NCBI RefSeq assembly: GCF_001747105.1
Contig: NZ_MDGQ01000005.1
Location: forward strand, 1,550,001-1,614,000
DNA: 64,000 bases
Source: Roseivirga misakiensis
Lineage (GTDB): Bacteria; Bacteroidota; Bacteroidia; Cytophagales; Cyclobacteriaceae
Reading direction: 5' to 3'
The first letter of the stretch is position 1. Each line of letters opens with the position of its first letter. Shown here piece after piece: positions 24,576 to 32,950 of the stretch. Below the pieces are notes generated by a model that was not told the DNA's origin, made no database searches, and saw only the letters and a program-made list of their open reading frames with translations. Made by a program: the position numbers and the translations under genes.

Positions 24576-25598
24576 TTAATATTTCAATACCCAGATATTT
24601 TGACCGTATTCTTCTACTAGTGTTCCTCTTTCTTCAAAGGCTTTAGCGCGGCTATCGCTTACTGCTACTCCCACCCTGTGTAAAGTGAAATCACCTGAAG
24701 GTTCAATCATGTATGCGTTAATTCCAGAAGCCACAATTTTATTAGCTTCATCTAATGCAAGATCGTCGTCGAAGAAACTACCAATAACAACATAGAAACG
24801 TCCATCGGGGGCAGAAATTGTTACTATTTCAGGCTTAGTTTCAACCTGCTGAACTGACTTTACCTCTGGTTCAGGCTCAGGTTCTGGAACGGGTTTCTCT
24901 TCTACTGGCGTTTGCTTTATTTCTTTTTGAACAGGAGGCTCTTTTGTAGGTTCTTCGCTTTTATCAAAGACCAAAAAGTAAACTGCTACAGCTGCCAGAA
25001 TCAGGAAAAGAATGACGAAGATGCCTGTATTGTTGTTCTTCTTTTCTTCTGTTTTCGGTTTTTCAACTGGCTTATTGACTATAGTCGCTTCTGTTTTAAC
25101 AGCCGCCACAGGCTTCTCTTCTACCTTTTTAGGTGCAGCATCTGGTAATGGCACTGCTTTAACAGGTGGTTTTTGTTCCGTTTTAGGTGCTGAAGCTTTC
25201 TTAGTTTCAGGTTTAGGCTTAGCTGTTGCCTTTGGTTTAGGCGTTGCTTTAGGTTTAGCTACTGCCTTAGGCTTTGTTTCGGCCTTAGCCTTTGGTTGTG
25301 TCTTAGGTTTTGCCGCAGTCTTCTTCGCTACTGGTTTTTTGGGTGCCGCTTTCTTTGGTGTTGGCTTGGGAGATACAGGTTTTATCTCTTCAATCTCTAT
25401 AACATCATCAATAGGATCTAGCGCAATATCATCTAGACCAAAATCATCATCTAAAGCTGGTTCAGCCTTTTTAGCAACTGGTTTTTTGCTAGCAGGTTTC
25501 TTTGGTGTCGTGGTCTTTTTCTTTGCTGATGATTTTGTAGTTCCGCTTTTGGGAGTTTCGTCGTTTTCAGAAGGGTCCGTATTCTTTTTTGCGGCCAT
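24576..25598 (-). CDS. SPOR-domain protein with Lys/Ala/Pro-rich region
   Basis: A 340-residue protein. Residues 10-190 are a low-complexity Lys-Pro-Ala region (KKPAAK-like repeats resembling histone H1 tails, plus an acidic patch around 48-70). A single transmembrane helix follows (about 192-210, NNTGIFVILFLILAAVAVYFL). After a Pro/Glu-rich linker comes a SPOR domain (about 265-340: GRFYVVIGSFFDDDLALDEAN...IWVLKY). SPOR domains bind glycan strands stripped of peptides, as at division sites. The topology puts the basic region in the cytoplasm, where it could touch DNA or membrane. It is located just ahead of the ExbB/ExbD/TonB-like genes. Confidence 0.88.
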   Translation of the reverse strand: MAAKKNTDPSENDETPKSGTTKSSAKKKTTTPKKPASKKPVAKKAEPALDDDFGLDDIALDPIDDVIEIEEIKPVSPKPTPKKAAPKKPVAKKTAAKPKTQPKAKAETKPKAVAKPKATPKPKATAKPKPETKKASAPKTEQKPPVKAVPLPDAAPKKVEEKPVAAVKTEATIVNKPVEKPKTEEKKNNNTGIFVILFLILAAVAVYFLVFDKSEEPTKEPPVQKEIKQTPVEEKPVPEPEPEPEVKSVQQVETKPEIVTISAPDGRFYVVIGSFFDDDLALDEANKIVASGINAYMIEPSGDFTLHRVGVAVSDSRAKAFEERGTLVEEYGQNIWVLKY

Positions 25599-25666
25599 TA
25601 GTTATTCAGGTTGATGAATCAGTTTATAATTTACTAAAATATATGATGCGCACCTGACCAAGAAAA

Positions 25667-27316
25667 CTAGAATGAAACGGATATACCGCCTAAAAATTGA
25701 ATACCGCGTGATGGGTAATTCAGGTATCGTTGGTAGTTAGTGCCGAATAGGTTATTTAGTTTCAAAAATACACCAAATTGTTGATTTAGTTGATATCGGC
25801 CGCCCAAATTTAAGTCTAGAATATCATCCAAATCAAAGGCCTCGCCTGTTTCTCCATTTAAAGCTTTTAGCCCACCCAAATAGTATACATCGGCCGTGAC
25901 TGACAAATTCTCTAGCGGGAAGAACGTATTATGAAAGGCTGTTTTGAAAGTGGGTAAGTGCCACGCTTCGGCCAAATTCGGTGAGGTAGATGTCAATTCA
26001 TAATTATAGAAATCAAAACGTAACGAAGATCGAACTTGCCCTTCTTGCTCATAATTGATCTCTGAAAATATGTTTAACCTATCCGTTGGTCCTTGATCAT
26101 AAAGAATCTCAAACCTAGACGAGTCAGAGGCAGCATTTGTAATGAGCTGGAGATTATTCAATGACGCTAATGAGGCTCCTGCGTTCAGCCTTAAACCTTT
26201 TGAAAGGTCTAGTTCTACACCACCGTAAATATCGCTCTCCTTCTCAGTATTCCTTAAGTCGAAAGCTGCTTGTAAGAAAGGATTCTGTGCTATGGAAGAT
26301 TCTAGTGTATTCATAGTCACCGTTCCCTCATAACCTGCGTAGACTCTTAATCCAGTATTTACACTAAAACTTCCTTCAACTACCGGATAAACCGACATAC
26401 CATTTCCAGAATCATTGTCACCAGCAAAATTAATCCCTCCAGCTAGAGAAAATCCATTGCCAGCATAAGTGATTCTAGGTTGTAAATTCAGGAAATTACG
26501 ATTCACATCAATCGCTTCATCTTGCCGTTTCGATAGAATGGCTAATGCCTTCATAGAAACCTTTATATTTTCTGATAATTTGTAATCAGCGGTAACATCA
26601 AAGTTGAATTTATTCTCTTTCGCCTCTAGATCATCTCTAAAAAACACCCAATCAGTCTCGAAGCTATAGTTCAAGTCCTGATCTCTTTCTGTCTTTTCTA
26701 CCGCCACATTTGCCGAAAAGCGACTGAACTTTTGTTCGATTGCATCACTGCTAAGGTCTAAGACAGGGTTATATCCGAAAAAGTGAACCTTTTGCTGCGT
26801 ATAATTCAAGCTTCCCGAAATAGTATTTAAACCATTGAAAAATTTACCGCCAACCGAAGCTTCTGTTTTCCCATTACCCGAATTCTCATCGAACACAGGG
26901 CCGCGCCTCGAAGATAAATGCCTTACATAAAGGTTGAAAACGTAGTCTTCGCTCTTAGGCGAGCCTAAATAGCCTTCGAAATAAGGTGTTCCAAAGTTCC
27001 CATAACCAGCTTTCACGTAGTTGGACGTAAAATCTGTCGCTGGTTTGCTAGATCGGTAGTTCGCTGTTTGGAAGAAAGGCTCCAAAGGGTTTAAACTATA
27101 ATTGAACTTCTTAAAAAGATAGCTCTGCTTAGTAGTCGTGCCACTAACGGGTAGTTGAGGTATTTTTTCAAAGTTTCTAATCGCAGGCGGAAGAACTATT
27201 TTTCTATCCTTTCGAATAACAATTTCCGCTTCTTCCTCTAGTCTACCTGTTCCCTGTGCAAAACCTTGAACAGCCACAAGGGAAAAAAGTAATAGTATTG
27301 ATAATGACCTTTTCAT
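25667..27316 (-). CDS. Outer-membrane beta-barrel protein (TonB-receptor-like barrel, no plug)
   Basis: A 549-residue protein with a signal peptide (SLSILLLFSLVAVQGFAQ). The first 60 residues are a short linker; I see no plug domain or TonB box. The rest is a barrel of about 16-18 strands of alternating residues (for example VKAGYGNFGTPYFEGYLGS). The end matches TonB-dependent receptor C-termini: LGGRYQLNQQFGVFLKLNNLFGTNYQRY, and a terminal F. Its start overlaps the stop of the 1022-aa TPR gene by one base (TAATG), indicating tight coupling, and the SPOR gene follows by 68 bases. It may anchor the TPR/Tol-like machine in the outer membrane. Confidence 0.82.
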   Translation of the reverse strand: MKRSLSILLLFSLVAVQGFAQGTGRLEEEAEIVIRKDRKIVLPPAIRNFEKIPQLPVSGTTTKQSYLFKKFNYSLNPLEPFFQTANYRSSKPATDFTSNYVKAGYGNFGTPYFEGYLGSPKSEDYVFNLYVRHLSSRRGPVFDENSGNGKTEASVGGKFFNGLNTISGSLNYTQQKVHFFGYNPVLDLSSDAIEQKFSRFSANVAVEKTERDQDLNYSFETDWVFFRDDLEAKENKFNFDVTADYKLSENIKVSMKALAILSKRQDEAIDVNRNFLNLQPRITYAGNGFSLAGGINFAGDNDSGNGMSVYPVVEGSFSVNTGLRVYAGYEGTVTMNTLESSIAQNPFLQAAFDLRNTEKESDIYGGVELDLSKGLRLNAGASLASLNNLQLITNAASDSSRFEILYDQGPTDRLNIFSEINYEQEGQVRSSLRFDFYNYELTSTSPNLAEAWHLPTFKTAFHNTFFPLENLSVTADVYYLGGLKALNGETGEAFDLDDILDLNLGGRYQLNQQFGVFLKLNNLFGTNYQRYLNYPSRGIQFLGGISVSF

Positions 27317-30300
27317 TATTGGTTCCCTCCCTTATTTTGTGTTGTGTCTTGAGATGCTTCTTTTTCCGCTAACGCGGCTTCTAGCTTTTCTATTTCGGCT
27401 AGCTTGGTTTTGGCTTCTGCTAAAACACTCTCTACAGTTGAATTTTCAATAATTGAGTTAACAGTTCCTTTCGCCTGGAATAATTCGTCTAAGGCAATGT
27501 AGTTGTCGGCGACTAACAAAAAGGCTTTACCCAGCCATTCGTCATATTCACCAAAGTTTTCACTGAACTCGAATAGTGTGTTTAATGACTGCTGATATTG
27601 CTTTTGTTGGAAGAATATCTTCCCGAGCAGATATTGAGCCTCTGCACCATATTGATCTTTCGCTGCATTGATTGTAGATAATAACTGGTCGATCGCTTCG
27701 TCAAAATCACCTTCGCTGTAAGCCGATTTGGCTAAATAGAGTTGAGCCCTATTCGTAGCGTCTTGAGATATACTTCCTTTGGTTAGAATGTTATTGGCAT
27801 ACACACGCATCTTTGTGTAATCGCCAAGCTTAAAGTAAGCATCTAGTAAGCCTACCCAAGCATCGTTTTCTTGTCTCTTACTTCTGGCAATCCCCTCCAG
27901 TTTGGAGTAGTAATTAGCGGCCTCTTGGAAATCGCCCGCCTTGATCTGCAACTCTCCTATTCTTTGGAAAACCACATCCATATCAGCGATTTCTGATTCT
28001 CTGTCTAACTCGTAATAAATGGTCAATGCTTTGTCGTTTTCAGACAAACGGTAATGACTTTCGGCTCTAAAAAACTTTGCTTGGTGACGTAAAGGACTTT
28101 CCGCATAGCTTTTTTCATAGTCTGCAAAAGCGCCAATGGCAGCACTGTATTCTCCACTGAAATACTTGTTTTTAGCTGCTTCTAATTCGATCGTTTCTAA
28201 GGATTCGTTATCTGGATTGGCACTTCTATATTTGGTCAGGTATTGATCAAACTCTAAAACCTTATTATTCAGTTTTAAAGTGTTTTGAAGTCCAAGTAAG
28301 GCGCTATTGGCCACCTTGCTGGTCACATACTTATTCAAAATGGTTTTGTAATCTTCCTCTGCCTTGTCCAATTCATTTAAATTGAAATAGGCCAAAGCAC
28401 GACTTTCATAGGCATATGGAATAAATGGGCTTTGGCTTAATCTTTCGATCACTCTCGTAAACCCGATTATTGAGGCTCTAAATTCGTTTGCCTCCAATTG
28501 AATTTGGGATTTCTTGTAAACAGCATCATCAAAATACCTGGATTGACTGAATCGATTGATCACAATATCCAATGCTTGAATCGCCTCGTCACTTTTGTTC
28601 TGAAAATCGCGAACTACGCCTTTCTGAAAGTAAGCATAGTCTACATTAGGATTATTGTTATCTATCGCTCTTTGATAATAGGAAATGGCTGTAGCATAAG
28701 CTTTATCTACATAGTAACAATCTGCAAGCCTTAGAATGGCATCGTCGTAGTTTAATCTGTCTTTTTTGTTTTGAAGGGCATCGACGTATCGCTTGAGATA
28801 AACTCTAGCCCTGGCATAATCCTGCGTATTATAGTAGGCATAACCCATTCCATAATTTGCCTTTAAATAGTATTCTGAATTTCTATTTCGCGTATCAATT
28901 ACCTTTTGGTAGGAACTGATCGCTTGGGCATAACTTCGAGATGTGGCTTGTGCTTCAGCTTTCCAGAAAAGCGCCCCAGCTTCCAAATCTTTATCAACTC
29001 TAAATTTCAAAGACTTATCGAAGAGCTGTATGGCTGTCTTATATTTTGCCGTATTGAAATACTCTGTGCCTTTGTAGAAAGTCACTTTTTGATAAGCCTC
29101 TTTGACTCTATCTGTCTTGTTTTCAATTCGTTCTATAAATGTAATAGCCCTTAAAAAGTCATTAGTATTTAAGAAGGCTTCGGAAAGTAGATTATTTGCT
29201 TCTGGCACATAAGAGGATGTAGGGTATTTTTTGATGAACCTATCTAACGCTCCTATGGCGATTGAATATTTCTTGGCTTCGAAATTTACCTTGGCATAAT
29301 TGAAGGACGACTCTTCCTGAATCTTTTCATCGAAAGGCAACTTACTCGCTTTATCAAATGCCGCGATCGCGAAGAGATAGTTCTCTTTTTCTACATACAA
29401 TTGACCCAAGTAATATGAGGCGAGTTGCGCCAATGTATCTTCTTTCAGCCCTACTCTTTTAAAGTCTTCTATCGCTGGTTCGGCATTGCCCAATACAAAG
29501 TTGGAGTATGCGATTCTATAAAGTGTTTCTTCGGTGATACTCTTCCCAGCGATTTGGCGATAGAGCCCATAAAACTCTATGGCTTCTTCATATCGTTCTT
29601 GTGAATAGGCAGACTCCCCTGCCATTTGATAGATCTGGTAGAGATAGTCCATCCGACGGCTTTCGGTTGCTATATCTTTGAATTTACCGGCATAGGCCAA
29701 AACTTCGCCATACCGTTTTTGCTTGAAATAAGCACTTGTGATCATGATCGGCACGCGAAACTGATATTTAGGGCTTGCTTCGGCACGCTTGAGATCCACT
29801 AAAACTTTATCATAATTGGCATCTAAATAAGCCAAAAAGCCTGCATAATAGTTTGCATCAGCGTAGTAAGGGCTATCCTGCTGTTTCGCTAAATCAAAGT
29901 ATTCAATTGCTTCTGCTTTTTTATTTAAGCTAAACGCGGAATAAGCAATCTTGAAGTTCGTCTCAGATCGCTCATTGTTATCCAGAACACTCGTATTAGC
30001 CAGTTTTAGGTATTTATTGGCTGTAGCAAAGTCTTTCGATTCAAAGGCATTGACTCCAAGGTTATAATAGGCTTTTGAGGCTTTGGGGTGATTTGGGCGC
30101 TTGGCTACAAAATCTGAAATAAGTTGTGTGCCATCAGGATTATTAAGGTTTAGCGCGCAGTAGGCAACGTAGTACTCTGAATCTGCCTTTTTAATCTCGT
30201 CCGTTCCTACGGCTATGTATCTTTCGAATTGTTCTCGTGCCGCGCTAAACTTTTGCTTATCAAACAATTCTAGGCCAAAACGATAGTATTGGTTTTCGTT

Positions 30301-30384
30301 GTTTTGATGTAGCGTACTTTGAGCTGATAATGACCCGAGAGCAAGGAAAGAGATGCTGAATAAAAAAATTATCTTCCTCATCAA
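27316..30384 (-). CDS. Large periplasmic TPR-repeat protein, 1022 aa
   Basis: A signal peptide (IIFLFSISFLALGSLSAQ) is followed by roughly 25 tetratricopeptide repeats covering almost the whole protein, for example YYNLGVNAFESKDFATANKYLK and YYLGQLYVEKENYLFAIAAFDKA. The last 40 residues are a charged coiled-coil-like tail (AEIEKLEAALAEKEASQ). The organisation resembles YbgF/CpoB-type coordinators of the Tol-Pal system, but is much longer. It begins the operon containing the barrel, SPOR, ExbB, ExbD and TonB-like genes, so it could be a periplasmic scaffold linking them. TPR scaffold is certain; the Tol link is inferred from context. Confidence 0.88.
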   Translation of the reverse strand: MMRKIIFLFSISFLALGSLSAQSTLHQNNENQYYRFGLELFDKQKFSAAREQFERYIAVGTDEIKKADSEYYVAYCALNLNNPDGTQLISDFVAKRPNHPKASKAYYNLGVNAFESKDFATANKYLKLANTSVLDNNERSETNFKIAYSAFSLNKKAEAIEYFDLAKQQDSPYYADANYYAGFLAYLDANYDKVLVDLKRAEASPKYQFRVPIMITSAYFKQKRYGEVLAYAGKFKDIATESRRMDYLYQIYQMAGESAYSQERYEEAIEFYGLYRQIAGKSITEETLYRIAYSNFVLGNAEPAIEDFKRVGLKEDTLAQLASYYLGQLYVEKENYLFAIAAFDKASKLPFDEKIQEESSFNYAKVNFEAKKYSIAIGALDRFIKKYPTSSYVPEANNLLSEAFLNTNDFLRAITFIERIENKTDRVKEAYQKVTFYKGTEYFNTAKYKTAIQLFDKSLKFRVDKDLEAGALFWKAEAQATSRSYAQAISSYQKVIDTRNRNSEYYLKANYGMGYAYYNTQDYARARVYLKRYVDALQNKKDRLNYDDAILRLADCYYVDKAYATAISYYQRAIDNNNPNVDYAYFQKGVVRDFQNKSDEAIQALDIVINRFSQSRYFDDAVYKKSQIQLEANEFRASIIGFTRVIERLSQSPFIPYAYESRALAYFNLNELDKAEEDYKTILNKYVTSKVANSALLGLQNTLKLNNKVLEFDQYLTKYRSANPDNESLETIELEAAKNKYFSGEYSAAIGAFADYEKSYAESPLRHQAKFFRAESHYRLSENDKALTIYYELDRESEIADMDVVFQRIGELQIKAGDFQEAANYYSKLEGIARSKRQENDAWVGLLDAYFKLGDYTKMRVYANNILTKGSISQDATNRAQLYLAKSAYSEGDFDEAIDQLLSTINAAKDQYGAEAQYLLGKIFFQQKQYQQSLNTLFEFSENFGEYDEWLGKAFLLVADNYIALDELFQAKGTVNSIIENSTVESVLAEAKTKLAEIEKLEAALAEKEASQDTTQNKGGNQ

Positions 30385-30454
30385 TTTATATTTTGCTCAC
30401 TTTTACTCTAAACTCTTTTTGGCATTGATTATTGTCAGCTAGTCGACTGATTCC

Positions 30455-31477
30455 TCAATGCATCAATTTAAAAACTAATTCCTTTAATACCTCTTCCTCT
30501 TTTATGGCCCCTGAATTCACACCTTTTGACCTTAAATCAGCTTCTCTCAGGTGGCTAACATTTTGCATTACTTTCGGTAAGGCATAATGTGATGCAGCCA
30601 TTTTATATTCTTTAACCACAAAAGGCGGTACACCAATGGCTCTTGCCAAACCACTATCGGATTTATCTTTGGCACTATGCACCAAAAGCAGCTTGGTGTA
30701 ATAGGAGTACAATAAAGCGATCATTGGGATAATGGAATGCGCCCTGATATTTGCCGAAAAGTAGTTTACTATTCGGTTAGCCTTCACCACATCCCTGCTA
30801 GAAATGGCCTTTTGCAACTCAAATACATTGTAATCTTTATTGATACCGACATACTTCTGGATGTGATCTTCCGTAATCTGCTCCCCTTCTTTTAGGTTAA
30901 TGGCCACCTTACCTATTTCGTTACTCAGCCGCTCTAGATTGGTGCCGATGTACTCGGCCAACATTTGTACGGAAGGGTAATTGATGCTTAATCCTTTAGA
31001 TTTGACATAGCCTTCAATCCACCCTGGCAGCTCATAATCCCTTAATTTGGTAGTGGTCACCAAGAGCGCCTTTTTGCTCAAGGCTTTTGAAAGTGGCTTT
31101 CGTCCATCTACTTTTTTGTGTTTATGGGCAAAAACCAGAACAGTTGAGGGCACAGGATTATCCAGATAATCCATTAGCAATTTCTGTCCTTCCTCTTTGT
31201 TTAGGTCTGGTATTTCCTTGGCTTCTTTTACAATGACCAATTGACGCTCGGCCATCATCGGAAAACGTCTCGCATTTGTGATGATCTGGCTCATGTTGGC
31301 GTCCTTGCCATACATTATCGTTTGGTTGAAACCCCTTTCGGCTTCTGGAAGGCAATTTTCCTCAATAAAATCTGAAATTTGGTCGATGTAGAAGGATTCT
31401 TCCCCTTGAAGGAAGTAAACCGGTGCGTACTTTCCGGCCTTCAAATCACTCAATACCTGATCTGGATGATGGCTCAT
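30455..31477 (-). CDS. holA: DNA polymerase III subunit delta
   Basis: A 340-residue HolA, the clamp-loader subunit that opens the beta clamp. It begins with PVYFLQGEESFYIDQISDFI (residues 18-37), the family's degenerate P-loop start. VIVKEAKEIPDLNKEEGQKLLMDYLDNP lies near 83. The middle has NLERLSNEIGKVAINL, the usual lid region, and the C-terminal collar region follows (KANRIVNYFSANIRAHSIIPMIALLYSYYTKLL). Delta lacks ATPase activity, consistent with the missing Walker motifs. The gene stands alone, 70 bases upstream of the TPR operon on the same strand. Confidence 0.92.
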   Translation of the reverse strand: MSHHPDQVLSDLKAGKYAPVYFLQGEESFYIDQISDFIEENCLPEAERGFNQTIMYGKDANMSQIITNARRFPMMAERQLVIVKEAKEIPDLNKEEGQKLLMDYLDNPVPSTVLVFAHKHKKVDGRKPLSKALSKKALLVTTTKLRDYELPGWIEGYVKSKGLSINYPSVQMLAEYIGTNLERLSNEIGKVAINLKEGEQITEDHIQKYVGINKDYNVFELQKAISSRDVVKANRIVNYFSANIRAHSIIPMIALLYSYYTKLLLVHSAKDKSDSGLARAIGVPPFVVKEYKMAASHYALPKVMQNVSHLREADLRSKGVNSGAIKEEEVLKELVFKLMH

Positions 31478-31573
31478 AGACTTGAAGTCAAATATAGTTA
31501 CTCGATTCTATTTTTCTTTAGAATGAACTAAGACTTTTATGAGCTGTTTATATTTGAATTAAAATTGATTTAT

Positions 31574-32239
31574 ATGTCAGAAGCGTTGGTAGAAAAAGGT
31601 GTAGAAGCTTGCCGGAAAAACGAATTTGAGAAAGGAATTGAGTTGTTCACGCGTGCTTTGGTACAAAATCCAAATCAAATAGAGGCACTCTATAACAGGG
31701 CGAGGGCTTATTCTAAAGTTGATGAAATGGAGAAGTCGTTGGAAGACTTTAAACAGCTGGTTGATATAAACCCTATAAATGCCTCTTTTATAGGTGATTA
31801 TGCTGTTTCCCTACACCTGAATAATAAGAATGACCTTGCTGCAATACAATTTGAAAAAGCATTGTCGCTAGATCAAGAAAATCCATATCGATATTCGTCA
31901 AGAGCTTTTTTCAAAGACAGAATTGGTGATCTCGAAGGGGCGATTGAAGATTACGAAAGAGCGATTGCACTCGATCCTGAAGATGCCATTGCCTTGAATA
32001 ATAAAGGTCTCGTCGAAGAAAAGCTTGGTTATGCAGAAAAGGCAAAAAAGAGTTTCGATAAATCAAATGACTTAGTGGGTTATAAGCCTGATGTGAAAGA
32101 AGAGCTAAAACCTACGCCAAAAGTAGAAACTAGCGCCTCACCTACCACAAAAGCTGATGTTTTTAAAACGTTATTGACCAAAGATGGGCTTAAAGACTTC
32201 GGAAAGTTCACCGTCAATTTATTTAAGGGTAAAAAGTAA
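31574..32239 (+). CDS. Cytoplasmic TPR-repeat protein
   Basis: A 221-residue protein starting at the ATG at 31574 (a TTG three codons further upstream is less likely). Five or so TPR units cover residues 1-170, for example EALYNRARAYSKVDEMEKSLEDFKQLV and AIALNNKGLVEEKLGYAEKA. A Pro/Thr-rich linker leads to a C-terminal conserved-looking segment (DGLKDFGKFTVNLFKGKK). No signal peptide is seen. It is divergent from holA and followed, 61 bases on, by a secreted protein gene. It is a protein-interaction scaffold without an obvious partner. Confidence 0.82.
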   Translation: MSEALVEKGVEACRKNEFEKGIELFTRALVQNPNQIEALYNRARAYSKVDEMEKSLEDFKQLVDINPINASFIGDYAVSLHLNNKNDLAAIQFEKALSLDQENPYRYSSRAFFKDRIGDLEGAIEDYERAIALDPEDAIALNNKGLVEEKLGYAEKAKKSFDKSNDLVGYKPDVKEELKPTPKVETSASPTTKADVFKTLLTKDGLKDFGKFTVNLFKGKK

Positions 32240-32300
32240 GATGTATACAAGCATATGACAAGTCTTTAGGCTTGTGTATATTCATGAAAATTCTAGTCAA

Positions 32301-32888
32301 ATGAAGAAACTCACACTCCTGTTTTCAGCATTAATGCTTAGTTCTGGGTTATTGGCCCAAGTCAAAAAAGAAGACCAGATTAAGTCCGCCTTGTGGGCAG
32401 CTCCTGAATCTGCGAGAGCTGGTGCTCACGTTTATGGATTCGACAAAGACGGCAATTTTGTAACCTTAAGAGAAGGTACGAACAACTTTGTAGTCCGGTC
32501 TGATGATCCCAATAAAGAAGGTTTTGAAATTGTGTGCTACCCCAAAGATGTTGAGCCTTTTATGGCGAGAGGCCGTGCTCTTAGAGCCGAAGGTAAGTCG
32601 CGGGGTGAAATTTTCGCTATTCGTGAAAAGGAAATGATGAATGGAACACTTCAGAAGCCTGGCTATGGTTCTACGCTTCAGATTTATCGTGGCCCAGATG
32701 CCCGATACAATCCCGAAACGGAAAAAGTAGAGGGTGGCGAATATCGCTATGTCATTTATACACCCTTAGCGACGGGTGAAACTACTGGTTTACCAGAAAA
32801 ACCAAATGGTGCCGGTCACCCTTGGGTCATGTTCCCAGGTTTGTACAGGGCACACATTATGATCACACCACCGATGAAAGGTAATTAA
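32301..32888 (+). CDS. Secreted protein of unknown function
   Basis: A 195-residue protein starting at ATG 32301, where a clean signal peptide begins (KKLTLLFSALMLSSGLLAQ); an upstream start would place nine residues before it. The mature part contains ALWAAPESARAGAHVYGFDKDGNFVTLREGTNNFVV near the start and a closing GAGHPWVMFPGLYRAHIM. The sequence looks enzyme- or ligand-binding-like with many aromatic and Gly residues, but I recognise no named family; relatives in Bacteroidota and other phyla are annotated as hypothetical. It ends a short unit with a strong terminator. Confidence 0.72.
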   Translation: MKKLTLLFSALMLSSGLLAQVKKEDQIKSALWAAPESARAGAHVYGFDKDGNFVTLREGTNNFVVRSDDPNKEGFEIVCYPKDVEPFMARGRALRAEGKSRGEIFAIREKEMMNGTLQKPGYGSTLQIYRGPDARYNPETEKVEGGEYRYVIYTPLATGETTGLPEKPNGAGHPWVMFPGLYRAHIMITPPMKGN

Positions 32889-32895
32889 GCAATTA

Positions 32896-32935
32896 AAAAG
32901 GCCTCACTTCACTCAGAAATGAGGCCTTTTACTTT
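32896..32935. terminator. Strong bidirectional terminator between convergent genes
   Basis: AAAAGGCCTCA (32896-32906) and TGAGGCCTTTT (32920-32930) are perfectly complementary 11-base arms with T-runs on both sides. It can end transcription of the secreted protein gene (+) and of the FtsX permease gene (-). Confidence 0.92.
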
Positions 32936-32950
32936 TATAGAATACTTTTC

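Noticed and set aside
25012-25614. 200-codon plus-strand frame opposite the SPOR gene
   Set aside because: It is antisense to the Lys/Pro/Ala repeats and shows only repeated hydrophobic residues from the complementary codons.
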